In this document: one piece after another, positions 39,959 through 50,439 of the stretch
How positions within the stretch are numbered: position 1 is the stretch's first letter
Layout: each line of letters opens with the position of its first letter
Source of the DNA: Marinimicrobium hydrolyticum
Lineage (GTDB): Bacteria; Pseudomonadota; Gammaproteobacteria; Pseudomonadales; Cellvibrionaceae
DNA: 64,000 nucleotides
Direction of reading: 5' to 3'
Assembly (NCBI RefSeq): GCF_030848505.1
Contig: NZ_JAVDDU010000004.1
Coordinates: 310,001-374,000, forward strand
The notes under the pieces: generated by a model
What the model saw: the letters and a program-made list of their open reading frames with translations, nothing else
The model's database searches: none
Told to the model about the DNA's origin: nothing
Made by a program: the position numbers and the translations under genes

Positions 39959-41251
39959 ATGAAAGCGAACTCCGCCAACCTAGCCCTAATGGGGGCTGTA
40001 TTATTGACTATGGTCGCCTTGCTGGTGCCAGAGTATTTGCCTAAAAGAACCTGGCAACTGGTTCCGGATGAGTATGCGTGGTTGTCTATCTACGGAGACG
40101 AGCTGGAAGGTGGGCCCAGCCATTCCGAGTGGATTGATGACCAACCTTTGCATTGGCGCTGCCGGATTGAGGAGCAAGGCACGTACGTCTATTGTGGCTT
40201 TAACGTTCTCACTTCCGAGAACAACCGGGATGGGGTTGATCTCAGTGCATACGACGAAATTCGCCTTAAAGTCCGCCAGCTGACCGAACCCCGGAATCTG
40301 CGGTTGTATATGCGTAACTTCGACGAGCGCTATTCAACGCTAGAGGATGCCAACAGCCCTCAATATCTAAACTTCAATATCCGAGCTCAAGATCTGGGGC
40401 AGGAACTGGTGATTCACTTAAATGAACTCACCGTAGCTGATTGGTGGCTCGCAGAGCGAAACATACCTCGGGATTTGGCGCGCCCTACCTTTTCAAACAT
40501 CGTCGCCATTGGTCTTGATTACGGGGATTATCTTCCCCCTGGGACCTACGACTTGGTTATTGAAAAGATCGAAGTGGCGGGCGACTGGGTGTCTACCGAG
40601 CATTGGTACTTAGGTATTATTATCGTTTGGTTGATGGGCATTTTTGGCGTGGTCACCTTGCGCTTGGTGCAATTGAGCCAGGCGACTCGGAGGGATCGGC
40701 GACGTCTCCACGCACTCGCCTCCCAGCACAGGGAGCTAAAGCAGGAGGCCAACCGTTACAAACAAATGTCCGCCCACGATGCGTTAACGGGTGCCTATAA
40801 CCGCTATGGGTTTGAAAAAGCCGTGAGCGAGCTGCTGGCGGACGAAACGCGGTCTGAAGCGTCGCTCATCCTCTTGGACATAGACCACTTCAAACGGATC
40901 AACGACACTCGTGGACACAACGCAGGCGATGAAATCATTACCCGCTTCGCTAAGCTGATCACCGAGCACACCCGCGATCAAGACCTTTTATGCCGCTGGG
41001 GCGGAGAAGAATTCCTATTGCTCTGCCCTAACACCACCGTCGACAAGGCCTTTGATTTGGCGGAAAAAATACGCAAGATGATTTTCAACACGCAATTTTC
41101 CCCCGAGGCGCCCTTGCTCGTGACCGCCAGCTTTGGCGTCAGCGAGATTGGACGCGGCGAGGAATTTCTGGCCGCTCTTGGGAGGGCGGACAGAGCCCTT
41201 TATCGCGCCAAGGACCTGGGCCGCAATTGCACCTTGATGGCGGAACTCTAG
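39959..41251 (+). CDS. Diguanylate cyclase with a periplasmic carbohydrate-binding-like sensor
   Basis: This 430-residue membrane protein has a helix at about 5-24, a periplasmic region of about 185 residues, a second helix at about 218-238, a short coiled coil (RRLHALASQHRELKQEANRY) and a GGDEF domain (about 265-430). The active site reads GGEEF at 348-352 and is preceded by an RxxD-free region, so product inhibition may be weak. The periplasmic part (YVYCGFNVLTSENNRDGVDL, YDEIRLKVRQL, EKIEVAGDW) has the beta-sandwich pattern of CBM11/CIA30-type domains; this is an eye judgement. Start 39959 gives a proper N-terminal helix; an upstream ATG (39887) does not. Confidence 0.85.
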   Translation: MKANSANLALMGAVLLTMVALLVPEYLPKRTWQLVPDEYAWLSIYGDELEGGPSHSEWIDDQPLHWRCRIEEQGTYVYCGFNVLTSENNRDGVDLSAYDEIRLKVRQLTEPRNLRLYMRNFDERYSTLEDANSPQYLNFNIRAQDLGQELVIHLNELTVADWWLAERNIPRDLARPTFSNIVAIGLDYGDYLPPGTYDLVIEKIEVAGDWVSTEHWYLGIIIVWLMGIFGVVTLRLVQLSQATRRDRRRLHALASQHRELKQEANRYKQMSAHDALTGAYNRYGFEKAVSELLADETRSEASLILLDIDHFKRINDTRGHNAGDEIITRFAKLITEHTRDQDLLCRWGGEEFLLLCPNTTVDKAFDLAEKIRKMIFNTQFSPEAPLLVTASFGVSEIGRGEEFLAALGRADRALYRAKDLGRNCTLMAEL

Positions 41252-41389
41252 CCCCGCCATCTGGGTCCGACGGTTTGACATCTTATCCCGCCAAACTTAC
41301 AGTCGGAGCTTCATTTGCCTAATAATGATTCGCGGCGTCGGACTCTCGCCGATGTATTTAGCCCCTACCGATTGAAAAGGACTCTCATC

Positions 41390-44221
41390 ATGCGTTCCTC
41401 CCCTTTAGTGCCGGCTTTTGCCTGGTTTTTCGCCCTGGGCTGCGCCTTGGTTCTGGCTGGTTGTGCGACACTCACTTCCGATCCAGCTTCCCCGGCCATT
41501 GAAACCAGTGATAATGATCCTCGGGAATACCGGCACATAGTGCTCGATAACGGCATGGAAGCGATGTTGGTATCCGATGCCAATACGGAGGTTTCCGCCG
41601 TGTCTTTGAGCGTTGGGGTAGGCAGCTACCACAACCCCCCAGAGTTTCAGGGGCTAGCTCACTATTTGGAACACATGCTTTTCCTGGGTACGGAAAAGTA
41701 CCCCGAAGCCAATGACCTGCAGAGCTTTTTGGCGGAAAACGCCGGCCATACCAACGCCTATACGGCTCGGGATCACACCAACTACTTTTTCCAGGCGCCC
41801 AACGACAAGCTGGATCCGGCGCTGGATCGTTTCAGCGATTACTTTAAGACACCCCTGTTCGATATTGACTACAGCGCCAAGGAATTAAACGCTGTACACA
41901 GCGAGTGGTCCGCGAGCCGCGATCACGACGGGCGCATTCTGCACTTTTTGCGCGGGCACACCGCCAACCCGGATCACCCGGCCACTCAGTTAGCCGTGGG
42001 CAACCGCAACACGCTGCAAGATTTGCCAGAGCAAAGTTTGCACCAAGCCATGCTGGATTTTTACGAGCAGCATTACTCTGCCGATAATATGAAGTTAGCC
42101 ATTGTGGGCAGGCAGAGTCTGGATGAGCTGGAAGCGTTGATTCGCCAGCATTTTGCGGACGTTAAAAACCGCGACATCGAGCCCCAGATCATCAGCACCC
42201 CGGGGCTGACGGAACAGCAGATCGGCCAGCACATCTATTACCGACCGCAAAAGGACCTCAAGCAACTGGTGCTGGAGTTTCCCATGCCGGACAATCGTCA
42301 CCTCTGGCGCTTAAAACCCAACGAGTACGTGGGCAGTCTGATCAGTTCAGAAGAACCCGGTACCCTGGCGCAGCAACTGCGTGAATGGAACCTGATCGAA
42401 CAGCTGACGGCCCACGCTGAGCCGGACTTCTACGGTAGTGATGGCGTCTTTCGCATCAACATTAATTTGACCGCTCGCGGTTTGCGCGAGCGGGATCGGG
42501 TCATCGCCGCGGTATTCAGCTATTTGGATCTGATTCGCAACGAAGGCATCGCCGAGCGCCACTATCAGGAACTGAAAGTACTTCAAGAGCGTAATTTTCA
42601 CGTGCGGGAAGTCCAGCAACCCATGCGCCTGGCAGCGAATTTAAGCTACACCCTGTTTCGTGTGCCGCCGCAATATGTGATGTCAGCGGGCTATAAGTAC
42701 GAACGCTTTGACGCAGAAGAAATTCAGCGCGTTATGTCCGTTTTGGTGCCGGAAAACCTGCGCCTTTGGCACGTGAGCCAAGAGGAAGACGCCGAGCAAA
42801 AAATCCCTCACCACGCCGGCACCTACGCGGTGGCTCCGATCACAGAGGCAGACCTACAGCGCTGGCAAGAGCAGGTACCCGAACAGGCGTTCCTACTCCC
42901 CGAAGACAACGAGTTTGCCGCTGACCACGAGATGGCTAACGTTGTGCCAACTTTAATGGATATGACTCTGGTAGTGGATGAGCCGGGTGCGGAAGCGTGG
43001 CTGATGCACGCCGAACACCATCCCGGGGACAAAGGTTTCATGCGCCTAGTCCTTAACCACGACCTCGGCCATAGAAGCGTGGAGGACTTCGTGTTGGGTG
43101 GTTTGCTCAACGGCCTGCTGGAAGAAACTAATACCTCCTTAATCGATCGTGCGGGCCGCGCTGGCATTAACATTGGTATTTCCCGCTCAGGCGAAAACAT
43201 GCAGGACCTGACGCTCAGTGGGCCGAGTGCCAATCACCAACTGTTGCTCGCTCGCTTATCCGAGAGCTTCGTTAACTTGGAATTTACCGAGGACGATTTC
43301 GATAAAGCCAGGGACCGCTATCGCCGCTGGGTGGACGGACAACGACGAGATGCCCCTTACCTGCAGCTGTTCCGCCACATGGAACGCCTCAATACGGAGT
43401 TCCCTTGGCGTGAGGACGACATACTCGCCGCGGCCGCTCGGGTTACTCCTGAGCAGCTACGGGAATACCATCGCGAGGTGAAGCAACGCGCGCTCCTGCG
43501 GGTGTACGCCTTCGGGAACTACGCCCCGGAAGTATTGAGCACCATGGTGCTTGATTTCGAAGCCAAGTTGGGTGAAAACCGTAACCCCGCTCCAGTGAAT
43601 GTACAGCATCACCGCACGCCGAAACCCGAGCAGTGGGTCGGATTTAAAGAGGACGTGGAGCACACCGACGTGGCTTTATTGGACGCGTATATTTTGCCTC
43701 GCCAGTCCATCGAAACACTGGCCCAGCTACATTTATTGAACGGCTTGTTTCGCAACGCCTTTTTCACCGAGCTGCGCACTAACCAGCAGTTGGGTTACGT
43801 GGTCAGCAGCAGCCCAGCCAGCATCGATCACCACCCGCAGTTTTTGTTATTCGTGCAAAGTGCGGATCGACCATTGGCCGACATCAAAAACAGCATGGAT
43901 GAATTTCGCGTAGCCTACTTGGAAGAGTTGAGCGCGGTCGAACCTGCGGCCATTGAACAATTACGGCATTCCGTGGTGGCGCAATTCACACAGCGCCCGA
44001 ATGACTTCTACGCGGAGGCGACGCGTCAGTTGGGGGATTTCTATCTCAACAATCGCGAGTTCGACACCCGCGATCGTCTCTTGGACGGTCTCAACAGCGC
44101 CACCAAAGACGACTTGGTGGCACTGTACCAAGAGTTGTTGTTAGGAGAGAGCGCTTCGCGTCTGCAAATTCAATTGCGAGGCACCAGCTTTCTGGAAACG
44201 GAGTTTATCACCGCAGAGTAA
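41390..44221 (+). CDS. Insulinase-family (M16A, pitrilysin-like) metalloprotease lipoprotein
   Basis: This 943-residue zinc protease degrades peptides in the envelope. The inverted zinc motif HYLEH is at residues 91-95, with the distal Glu in KELNAVHSEWSA. The four-domain length and the C-terminal RTNQQLGYVVSSSP block match pitrilysin/protease III. Unlike E. coli PtrA, it starts with a lipobox (LVLAGC, Cys25) and is therefore probably anchored. ATG 41390 has AAAAGGA upstream; a longer frame from 41315 was rejected. A strong terminator follows. Confidence 0.94.
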   Translation: MRSSPLVPAFAWFFALGCALVLAGCATLTSDPASPAIETSDNDPREYRHIVLDNGMEAMLVSDANTEVSAVSLSVGVGSYHNPPEFQGLAHYLEHMLFLGTEKYPEANDLQSFLAENAGHTNAYTARDHTNYFFQAPNDKLDPALDRFSDYFKTPLFDIDYSAKELNAVHSEWSASRDHDGRILHFLRGHTANPDHPATQLAVGNRNTLQDLPEQSLHQAMLDFYEQHYSADNMKLAIVGRQSLDELEALIRQHFADVKNRDIEPQIISTPGLTEQQIGQHIYYRPQKDLKQLVLEFPMPDNRHLWRLKPNEYVGSLISSEEPGTLAQQLREWNLIEQLTAHAEPDFYGSDGVFRININLTARGLRERDRVIAAVFSYLDLIRNEGIAERHYQELKVLQERNFHVREVQQPMRLAANLSYTLFRVPPQYVMSAGYKYERFDAEEIQRVMSVLVPENLRLWHVSQEEDAEQKIPHHAGTYAVAPITEADLQRWQEQVPEQAFLLPEDNEFAADHEMANVVPTLMDMTLVVDEPGAEAWLMHAEHHPGDKGFMRLVLNHDLGHRSVEDFVLGGLLNGLLEETNTSLIDRAGRAGINIGISRSGENMQDLTLSGPSANHQLLLARLSESFVNLEFTEDDFDKARDRYRRWVDGQRRDAPYLQLFRHMERLNTEFPWREDDILAAAARVTPEQLREYHREVKQRALLRVYAFGNYAPEVLSTMVLDFEAKLGENRNPAPVNVQHHRTPKPEQWVGFKEDVEHTDVALLDAYILPRQSIETLAQLHLLNGLFRNAFFTELRTNQQLGYVVSSSPASIDHHPQFLLFVQSADRPLADIKNSMDEFRVAYLEELSAVEPAAIEQLRHSVVAQFTQRPNDFYAEATRQLGDFYLNNREFDTRDRLLDGLNSATKDDLVALYQELLLGESASRLQIQLRGTSFLETEFITAE

Positions 44222-44227
44222 AGCTTG

Positions 44228-44255
44228 AAAAAAAGGGGGCTTAGCCCCCTTTTTT
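44228..44255. terminator. Bidirectional rho-independent terminator
   Basis: A seven-A run (44228-44234), the stem GGGGGC/GCCCCC (44235-44240 with 44244-44249) and a six-T run (44250-44255) lie between the convergent protease and trkH genes. Confidence 0.93.
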
Positions 44256-44273
44256 ATTAAATGAATCTTTTGT

Positions 44274-45719
44274 TTAACGCCGCCAAAACATGGGCGTAAA
44301 CAGCACTAACAACGTAAACACTTCCAGCCGGCCCAGCAGCATACCGAAACACAAAATCCATTTGGCCGGGTTGCTGATGCCACCGTAGTTGGCCGCCACA
44401 TCGCCCATACCCGGGCCCAGGTTGGTGATGCTAGCGCCCACCGCCGAGAAAGACGTGGGCAAGTCCAAGCCCGTCATCAGCAACAGCAAAAACATGGCGA
44501 TGTACATCACCACATACATGGCAAAGAATCCCCACACCGCTTCCACAACCCGATTTTGTACCGTGCGCTTGCCCACCTTAATGGGAATCACGGCGTTGGG
44601 ATGAATCAAGCGGTGAATTTCCCGTACGCCCTGTTTGTACAACAGCAGCACCCGGATCATTTTCATGCCGCCGCCTGTGGAACTGGCACAACCGCCCAAA
44701 AAGGCGAGCAGAAAGAGCATGTACGGGAGGAAAGAAGGCCACTGGTTAAAGTCCGACGCAAATCCCGCGGTGGTTAACGTGGAAGCGAGATTGAAGAATC
44801 CCAATACCAGACTGTCACTCATGCCGTAGGTGCGACTTGCGTACAAATAGCCCACAGTCACCACAGTACCCGCGAGAATCCAACCGGAATAAAACCGGAA
44901 CTCGGCGTCGCGCAGGTAGTGCATGGGGTTCCTTTCCTGCCAGGCAAGAAAGTGCAAAGCAAAGTTAGCGCCGGCCACCAGCATAAAGATAGAGCAAGCC
45001 ACTAGAATGGAGTTGCTTTGAAAATAATGCATGCTGTCGTCATGGCTGCTAAAACCGCCGTTGGCGACAGTGGAAAACCCGTGCCCCAACGCATCGAACC
45101 AGCTCATGCCCAAAATCTTGTACGTCAAAATACAAACGACAGTGAACACCAAATAAATTAAGAACAGGGCTTTGGCGGTTTCCGTGATGCGTGGTGTGAG
45201 TTTGTTGTCCTTTACCGGCCCGGGCGCCTCGGCTCGATACAGCTGCATACCACCGACGCCCAACATAGGGAGAATGGCCACAGCGATAACGATAATCCCG
45301 ATGCCGCCAAACCACTGCAATTGGTGGCGATAGTAGAGTATGGAAGGGGGCAGGGCATCCAGGCCGCTCAGCACCGTGGCCCCAGTGGTGGTGAGCCCGG
45401 ACATGGACTCAAAAATAGCGTCGGTAACTGAAAGATCCAGGCCCATGGAAAAGTAAAGTGGCAGGGCGCCGAACATCCCGAGTACAAACCAGAACAATGC
45501 CGTAATTAAAAAGCCATCGCGGGTACGCAGCTCGTCTTTGCGTCCGCGCACCGGAAGCCAAATCGCCAAACCGGCGACGAAGCTGATGACGAAGCTGAAC
45601 AGAAACGTCATGTAATTCTGGTCTGAAAACCAGATGGAGACGCTGATGGGTACCAGCAACGTCAAACTGAACAGCATCAGCAGGACGCCAAGCACTCGGG
45701 CTATGGTGGCAAACTGCAT
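44274..45719 (-). CDS. trkH: Trk potassium transporter, membrane subunit TrkH
   Basis: TrkH is the K+-conducting membrane subunit of the Trk system, gated by TrkA. The 481-residue product has the four-fold pore-loop repeat: SGLTTTGATVLSG, FSTVANGGFSSHD, STLTTAGFASD and ASITNLGPGMGDV carry the filter glycines. It lies 12 bases downstream of trkA on the same strand at the end of the def-fmt-rsmB-trkA-trkH cluster. Confidence 0.97.
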   Translation of the reverse strand: MQFATIARVLGVLLMLFSLTLLVPISVSIWFSDQNYMTFLFSFVISFVAGLAIWLPVRGRKDELRTRDGFLITALFWFVLGMFGALPLYFSMGLDLSVTDAIFESMSGLTTTGATVLSGLDALPPSILYYRHQLQWFGGIGIIVIAVAILPMLGVGGMQLYRAEAPGPVKDNKLTPRITETAKALFLIYLVFTVVCILTYKILGMSWFDALGHGFSTVANGGFSSHDDSMHYFQSNSILVACSIFMLVAGANFALHFLAWQERNPMHYLRDAEFRFYSGWILAGTVVTVGYLYASRTYGMSDSLVLGFFNLASTLTTAGFASDFNQWPSFLPYMLFLLAFLGGCASSTGGGMKMIRVLLLYKQGVREIHRLIHPNAVIPIKVGKRTVQNRVVEAVWGFFAMYVVMYIAMFLLLLMTGLDLPTSFSAVGASITNLGPGMGDVAANYGGISNPAKWILCFGMLLGRLEVFTLLVLFTPMFWRR

Positions 45720-45731
45720 AGTTTCCGGCTC

Positions 45732-47117
45732 TTAGAAAAAGGTAAACCCTACCTGGAACAGTTTTTCCAGATCGCGGATGTGCTTTTTGTGCAATAGAAA
45801 GACGATCACATGATCCCCACTTTCTACTACCACATGGTCGTGGGCGATAATCACTTCACTGCCGTATTCGCTTTCCCGAACGATGGCCCCGATGTTTGCG
45901 CCCTCGGGAAGGTCAATATCTTCCAACGCTTTGCCGACCACCTTCGATGAACTGGAGTCGCCGTGAGCAATCAACTCAATGGCCTCCGCCGCGCCCCGGC
46001 GCAAGGAGTGCACATTCACCATGTCGCCGCGGCGCACGTAAGTAAGCAAACTGCCGATGGTGGTGGTTTGCGGGGATATGGCAATGTCGATATCCCCACC
46101 CTGAACCAAATCCACATAGGCGGGGTTGTTGATCAGCGTCATCACCTTGCGCGCGCCCAAACGTTTGGCGAGCATGGAGGACATGATGTTGGCTTCGTCG
46201 TCGTTGGTCAGCGCCAAAAACACGTCCGTGTCTTCAATATTTTCTTCCAGCAGCAAGTCTTTGTCCGAGGCATTGCCTTGCAGAACAATGGTTCGCTCCA
46301 ACTCGCCGGACAGGTGGGCGCAACGTTTTTCGTTGTGTTCAATCACGCGCACGTTGTAGCGCCCCTCCAGCTTTTTGGCCAGACGCAAACCGATGTTGCC
46401 ACCGCCGGCGATCACGATGCGTTTGTAAGCTGTTTCCAGGCGCCGCAACTCACTCATAACCGCGCGAATGTCCGCCCGGGCGGCGATAAAAAACACCTCG
46501 TCGTCCGCTTCAATAACCGTTGAGCCGCGCGGCATGATGGCGCGGTTACGTCGGTAAATTGCGGCTACGCGCGTGTCTACGGCGGGCATGTGCTGACGCA
46601 AAAAGCGCAGCTCCTGCCCCACCAGTGGCCCACCGTGATAGGCCTTTACCGCTACCAGTTGCGCCTTGCCGTTGGCAAAGTCCAGCACCTGCAGCGCCCC
46701 CGGCTGAAAAATCAGCCGGGATATATAGTCGGATACCAACTGCTCGGGGCTAATGAGCACGTCGATGGGAATGGCCCCGTCCTGAAACAGTTGGTTGTAG
46801 GTGAGATACGCCGTCGCTCGGACCCGAGCGATTTTTGTCGGTGTGCGGAACAGGCTGTGGGCCACCTGACAGGCGACCATATTGATCTCGTCATTATTGG
46901 TAACGGCCACCAACATGTCGGCATCTTCAATGCCGGCTTGGACCAGGATATCCGGGTGCGAACCTTCGCCCACCACCACGCCAATATCGAGCCGGTCGCG
47001 CAGCTCCCGAAGGCGCACTTCATCGGTATCAATGACGGTAATGTCGTTGGCCTCGCTGGCCAGGTTTTCTGCCAGGCTGCCACCCACTTGGCCGGCGCCC
47101 AGAATCAGTATTTTCAT
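45732..47117 (-). CDS. trkA: Trk system regulatory subunit TrkA
   Basis: TrkA is the peripheral NAD(H)-binding gate of the Trk K+ channel. The 461-residue protein has two RCK_N/RCK_C tandems. Rossmann loops are [11 protein letters not shown] (7-17) and [14 protein letters not shown] in the second half, each followed by an acidic residue in the next strand. The start at 47117 gives the family N-terminus [10 protein letters not shown] with AAGGAAC upstream; a frame from 47150 is longer but atypical. It is separated from rsmB by 114 bases. Confidence 0.97.
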   Translation of the reverse strand: MKILILGAGQVGGSLAENLASEANDITVIDTDEVRLRELRDRLDIGVVVGEGSHPDILVQAGIEDADMLVAVTNNDEINMVACQVAHSLFRTPTKIARVRATAYLTYNQLFQDGAIPIDVLISPEQLVSDYISRLIFQPGALQVLDFANGKAQLVAVKAYHGGPLVGQELRFLRQHMPAVDTRVAAIYRRNRAIMPRGSTVIEADDEVFFIAARADIRAVMSELRRLETAYKRIVIAGGGNIGLRLAKKLEGRYNVRVIEHNEKRCAHLSGELERTIVLQGNASDKDLLLEENIEDTDVFLALTNDDEANIMSSMLAKRLGARKVMTLINNPAYVDLVQGGDIDIAISPQTTTIGSLLTYVRRGDMVNVHSLRRGAAEAIELIAHGDSSSSKVVGKALEDIDLPEGANIGAIVRESEYGSEVIIAHDHVVVESGDHVIVFLLHKKHIRDLEKLFQVGFTFF

Positions 47118-47231
47118 GTTCCTTGCCCATCGGCCGTGGTTGCGAAACAAGTAGTTCTTAACCGGGCAATTAAAATTGTCGGGTTAATAGACTAGCGTAT
47201 TTGGCGAAAACTTGCCGCAATTAGCGGCAAT

Positions 47232-48527
47232 TTAAGACTTACGCACTCGCGCGTAATAGAAGCCGTCGTGCCCGTCTGCATCTGGTAGCAACTGTCGGCC
47301 AACACTCTGGGCCATGCCCCAGGAAGCCGTCAGCGTATCGCAAGAAGCGTCTTTTTGTCTGGTTAGAAACGCCTCTATCTGCTCGCGGTTTTCCGCCGGC
47401 ATCACTGAACAGGTGGCGTAAACCATTACGCCACCGGGTTTTAACAGAGCCCAAAGGCTGTCCAATAGACGCGCCTGAAGTTGCGCGAGTTTGGCAATCT
47501 CGCCGGGGCTGCGCAAGTATTTGATATCCGGATGTCGGCGGATAATGCCCGTGGCAGAGCAGGGTGCGTCCAGCAGAATGCGGTCGAACAATTCGCCGTC
47601 CCACCAAGTGCCCGGCTCAGCGGCATCGCCGCTCACGATTTGCGCCTGTACCTGCAAACGCGCCAGATTTTCTTCCACCCGCGTCAACCGGCGTGGATCC
47701 GCATCCAGCGCCACCACTTCTGCTAAATCCGGTTCAGCTTCGAGAATGTGTCCGGTTTTGCCACCCGGTGCGCAGCAGGCATCCAGAACTCGCTGCCCGG
47801 CCGCTAGCTCCAGCAAGGGGGCTGCTAGCTGGGCGGCTTCGTCCTGAACACTGATGCCACCTTCCTTAAACAGCGGCAGTGTCGTGGGGTCGCAAGGTCG
47901 GGCCAACTGAATGCCCACTGGGCTGTGGGGGGTGGCCCGGGCATCAATGTCCAACTCTGCCAGTGTGGCCAGGTAGTCATCCCGGCTTTGCAAGCGCGGG
48001 TTTAAGCGCAGAGTCAAAGGTGGGTGGGTATTGTTGGCTTGAATAATGCCCGGTGTGTGTTCCGGCCAGGCGGCGCCCAGCGCGTCCAGCAACCAACGGG
48101 GGTGGGCGCTGCTGAATACCGGGTCGTTTTGTAGCTGCTCGTCCAGCGTCTCGCGTTCACGCTGAAAGCGGCGCAAGACGCCGTTTGCGAGGCGGGTCGC
48201 CCAGGGTTTCTTCAGAGCTCGGGCGCTTTCCACCGTGTCGCTGATGGCGGCGTGGTCGGGAATACGGGTGTAAATCAGCTGATACAGGCCCAGCAATAAC
48301 AGAGCCTGAATGTCGCTGTCTTTGGCGCGTAGGGGTTTGTCCAATAGACGTTGAAGATAAAGGTCGAGCTGGGGCTGCCAGCGCAGGCATCCGTAACACA
48401 GCTCTTGCAGCAGGGGGCGATCCCGCTCGGGGACTTTCGATTGCACGTCCGGCAGCAAACTGGACAGTGACCCTTGGTGGCGAAGTACTCGGCCCACGAC
48501 CTGGGCGGCGGCGGTGCGCACCTTCAT
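47232..48527 (-). CDS. rsmB: 16S rRNA (cytosine967-C5)-methyltransferase RsmB
   Basis: RsmB methylates C967 of 16S rRNA. The 431-residue product has an N-terminal NusB-like domain ([15 protein letters not shown] onward), the SAM loop [24 protein letters not shown] (motif IV cysteine) and [14 protein letters not shown] (motif VI catalytic Cys). ATG 48527 overlaps the fmt stop codon (ATGA), showing coupling. A frame extending to 48737 would run backward through fmt and is rejected. Confidence 0.97.
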   Translation of the reverse strand: MKVRTAAAQVVGRVLRHQGSLSSLLPDVQSKVPERDRPLLQELCYGCLRWQPQLDLYLQRLLDKPLRAKDSDIQALLLLGLYQLIYTRIPDHAAISDTVESARALKKPWATRLANGVLRRFQRERETLDEQLQNDPVFSSAHPRWLLDALGAAWPEHTPGIIQANNTHPPLTLRLNPRLQSRDDYLATLAELDIDARATPHSPVGIQLARPCDPTTLPLFKEGGISVQDEAAQLAAPLLELAAGQRVLDACCAPGGKTGHILEAEPDLAEVVALDADPRRLTRVEENLARLQVQAQIVSGDAAEPGTWWDGELFDRILLDAPCSATGIIRRHPDIKYLRSPGEIAKLAQLQARLLDSLWALLKPGGVMVYATCSVMPAENREQIEAFLTRQKDASCDTLTASWGMAQSVGRQLLPDADGHDGFYYARVRKS

Positions 48528-49498
48528 TGGGGTAAGGCCAGGGTTTGGCCGGGTGAAAAGCTGCCTGGATGGCCGCGCAGCAGATCCGCCACGGACATGG
48601 CTTTCTTGCCGGGCAATTGCAGAGTTTCCAGTCTTAGTACGCCCTCGCCGCAGGCGATGTCCAGCCCGGTGGGCGCGGCGGCGATCACGGTGCCAGATTC
48701 CGCGGTGGATTGGCTGTCCAGAGCGTGCGCCGCCCAAACACGAATCGGTTGCTCCTGTTCGCCTGTGCGCATAAAGGCGATCGGGAAGGGGTTAAAGGCG
48801 CGCACCTGGCGGGCCAGTTCCGGCGCGGGTCGGCGCCAATCGAGCGCCGCTTCCGCTTTACTGATTTTGGGCGCGTAGCAGCTTTCGCTGTCGTCCTGAA
48901 CCTCTGGCGTGGCGGTGCCTGCTTGAAGTTGGCGCAGCGTTTCCAATGTGGCGGGCCCGCCCAGCTCGGCCAGTCGGTCGTGTAGGTCGCCAGCGCTATC
49001 CTCGGGCTCTATGGGGCACTGGGCTTTGACCAGCATATCGCCGGTATCCAGACCGGCGTCCATCTGCATAATAGTAACGCCGCTGACCGTGTCTCCGGCC
49101 TGAATGGCTCTTTGTATAGGCGCCGCACCGCGCCAGCGGGGCAGCAGAGAGGCGTGAATATTGATGCAGCCCAGCCGGGGTATATCCAACACCGCCTGGG
49201 GCAGTATCAAGCCATAGGCAACTACCACCATAACGTCCGCCTCCAGAGCGGCCAGTTGCGCTTGGGCTTCCTGGGTTTTTAAGGTGGCGGGCTGATAAAC
49301 CAGAATCTGCTGCGCCTGGGCGAGTTGCTTAACCGGGCTGGCGGTGAGTTTTTTGCCCCGTCCGGCGGGCCGGTCGGGCTGGGTATAGGCGGCGATTACC
49401 TGGTGTTCGCTGGCCAGCAGAGCCTGTAGCTGGCGGGCGGCAAAATCGGGGGTTCCCGCGAATACAATGCGCAGTCCCTGGGCTGTGGCTTGGGTCAT
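48524..49498 (-). CDS. fmt: Methionyl-tRNA formyltransferase
   Basis: Fmt formylates initiator Met-tRNA using 10-formyltetrahydrofolate. The 324-residue product has the N-terminal [12 protein letters not shown], the active-site region [20 protein letters not shown] with the catalytic Asn and His, and the Asp in [11 protein letters not shown]. The C-terminal OB-like tRNA-binding domain follows. ATG 49498 is chosen; a much longer frame to 49651 overlaps def out of frame. It lies 35 bases downstream of def in the same operon. Confidence 0.97.
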   Translation of the reverse strand: MTQATAQGLRIVFAGTPDFAARQLQALLASEHQVIAAYTQPDRPAGRGKKLTASPVKQLAQAQQILVYQPATLKTQEAQAQLAALEADVMVVVAYGLILPQAVLDIPRLGCINIHASLLPRWRGAAPIQRAIQAGDTVSGVTIMQMDAGLDTGDMLVKAQCPIEPEDSAGDLHDRLAELGGPATLETLRQLQAGTATPEVQDDSESCYAPKISKAEAALDWRRPAPELARQVRAFNPFPIAFMRTGEQEQPIRVWAAHALDSQSTAESGTVIAAAPTGLDIACGEGVLRLETLQLPGKKAMSVADLLRGHPGSFSPGQTLALPQ

Positions 49499-49533
49499 TA
49501 AGCGGTTCGTCTGTTGGTGAAAGCTCGCGCCCG

Positions 49534-50043
49534 TCAGGCTGAGGCGCGCTGTTGTTTTTCCAGTTTCTTGCGGATGCGTTGGCGTTTGATCGGCGATACA
49601 TAATCCACAAAGAGCTTGCCGTTCAGGTGGTCCAGTTCGTGCTGAATACAAACGGCGAGCAAACCGTCCGGCTCCAGGCTGAAGGGCTTGCCGTCTCGGT
49701 CCAAAGCGTCAACGCGCACCCGCTCGGGCCGGGATACGGACTCATAGAAGCCGGGGACCGACAGGCAGCCCTCATCGTATTCGCGCAAGGCTTCCGGGTC
49801 GAGCACGGTTACCTCTGGATTGATAAAGACCATGGGCTGGCTTTGATCTTCGCTCACGTCGATCACCACCACACGCTGGTGAACGTTCACCTGAGTGGCG
49901 GCTAATCCCACGCCCGGCGCGGCGTACATGGTCTCGAACATGTCGTCCACCAGCTGACGAATGCGAGCGTCGACTTCAGCGACCGGTTTAGCCACGGTGC
50001 GCAGACGGGGGTCCGGGAATTCGAGTATCTCTAATTTCGCCAT
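49534..50043 (-). CDS. def: Peptide deformylase
   Basis: Def removes the N-formyl group from nascent proteins. The 169-residue enzyme has the three family motifs GVGLAATQV (44-52), EGCLS with metal-ligand Cys93, and QHELDH with ligands His135 and His139 and catalytic Glu136. It heads the leftward def-fmt-rsmB-trkA-trkH set and is divergent from the LysM gene, as in Pseudomonas. The C-terminus ends in a basic tail. Confidence 0.98.
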   Translation of the reverse strand: MAKLEILEFPDPRLRTVAKPVAEVDARIRQLVDDMFETMYAAPGVGLAATQVNVHQRVVVIDVSEDQSQPMVFINPEVTVLDPEALREYDEGCLSVPGFYESVSRPERVRVDALDRDGKPFSLEPDGLLAVCIQHELDHLNGKLFVDYVSPIKRQRIRKKLEKQQRASA

Positions 50044-50439
50044 AATCTTTGTGACAAACTTCTAGTAAAAGGCTAATAACCGCTGCTAACATTATGATCA
50101 GACAGCATTTACTTGCCATGTGGGTCAATAACGTAGAGCATGGGAGCTGGAGCAAGTTCCTCCTCTCCGGGGCGCCAGTCTACTGCATGCCGCGCACCAG
50201 TTAAACGGACCCCTTGCCCGAAGAACTATGACTGACAGAGCGCCCCTTCTGGCGCCAGCAAACCCGAACGTCTCCCACCGGGAGGAGGCTTGGCGTAATC
50301 ACACCGTGGCCTGCGTCACAGGTTGGGAATTCCGCCAGCGAAAAAGCGGTCCGATGTTGCTTAACGGGCCACTTTCAGGCGCTTTGGACTATTATAATGC
50401 TTATAGGTCCAAGGGCCGAATAAAACAGGATCGGTTTCT
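50044..50439. other. def/lysM divergent spacer with a -10 box for the LysM operon
   Basis: This spacer of 396 bases has no convincing gene. A perfect TATAAT at 50393-50398 points to the LysM gene 41 bases downstream. Candidate -35 hexamers (for example around 50369-50377) are poor, so activation or a weak promoter is likely. A 71-codon plus-strand frame (50228-50443) overlaps the LysM start and looks spurious. Confidence 0.5.
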
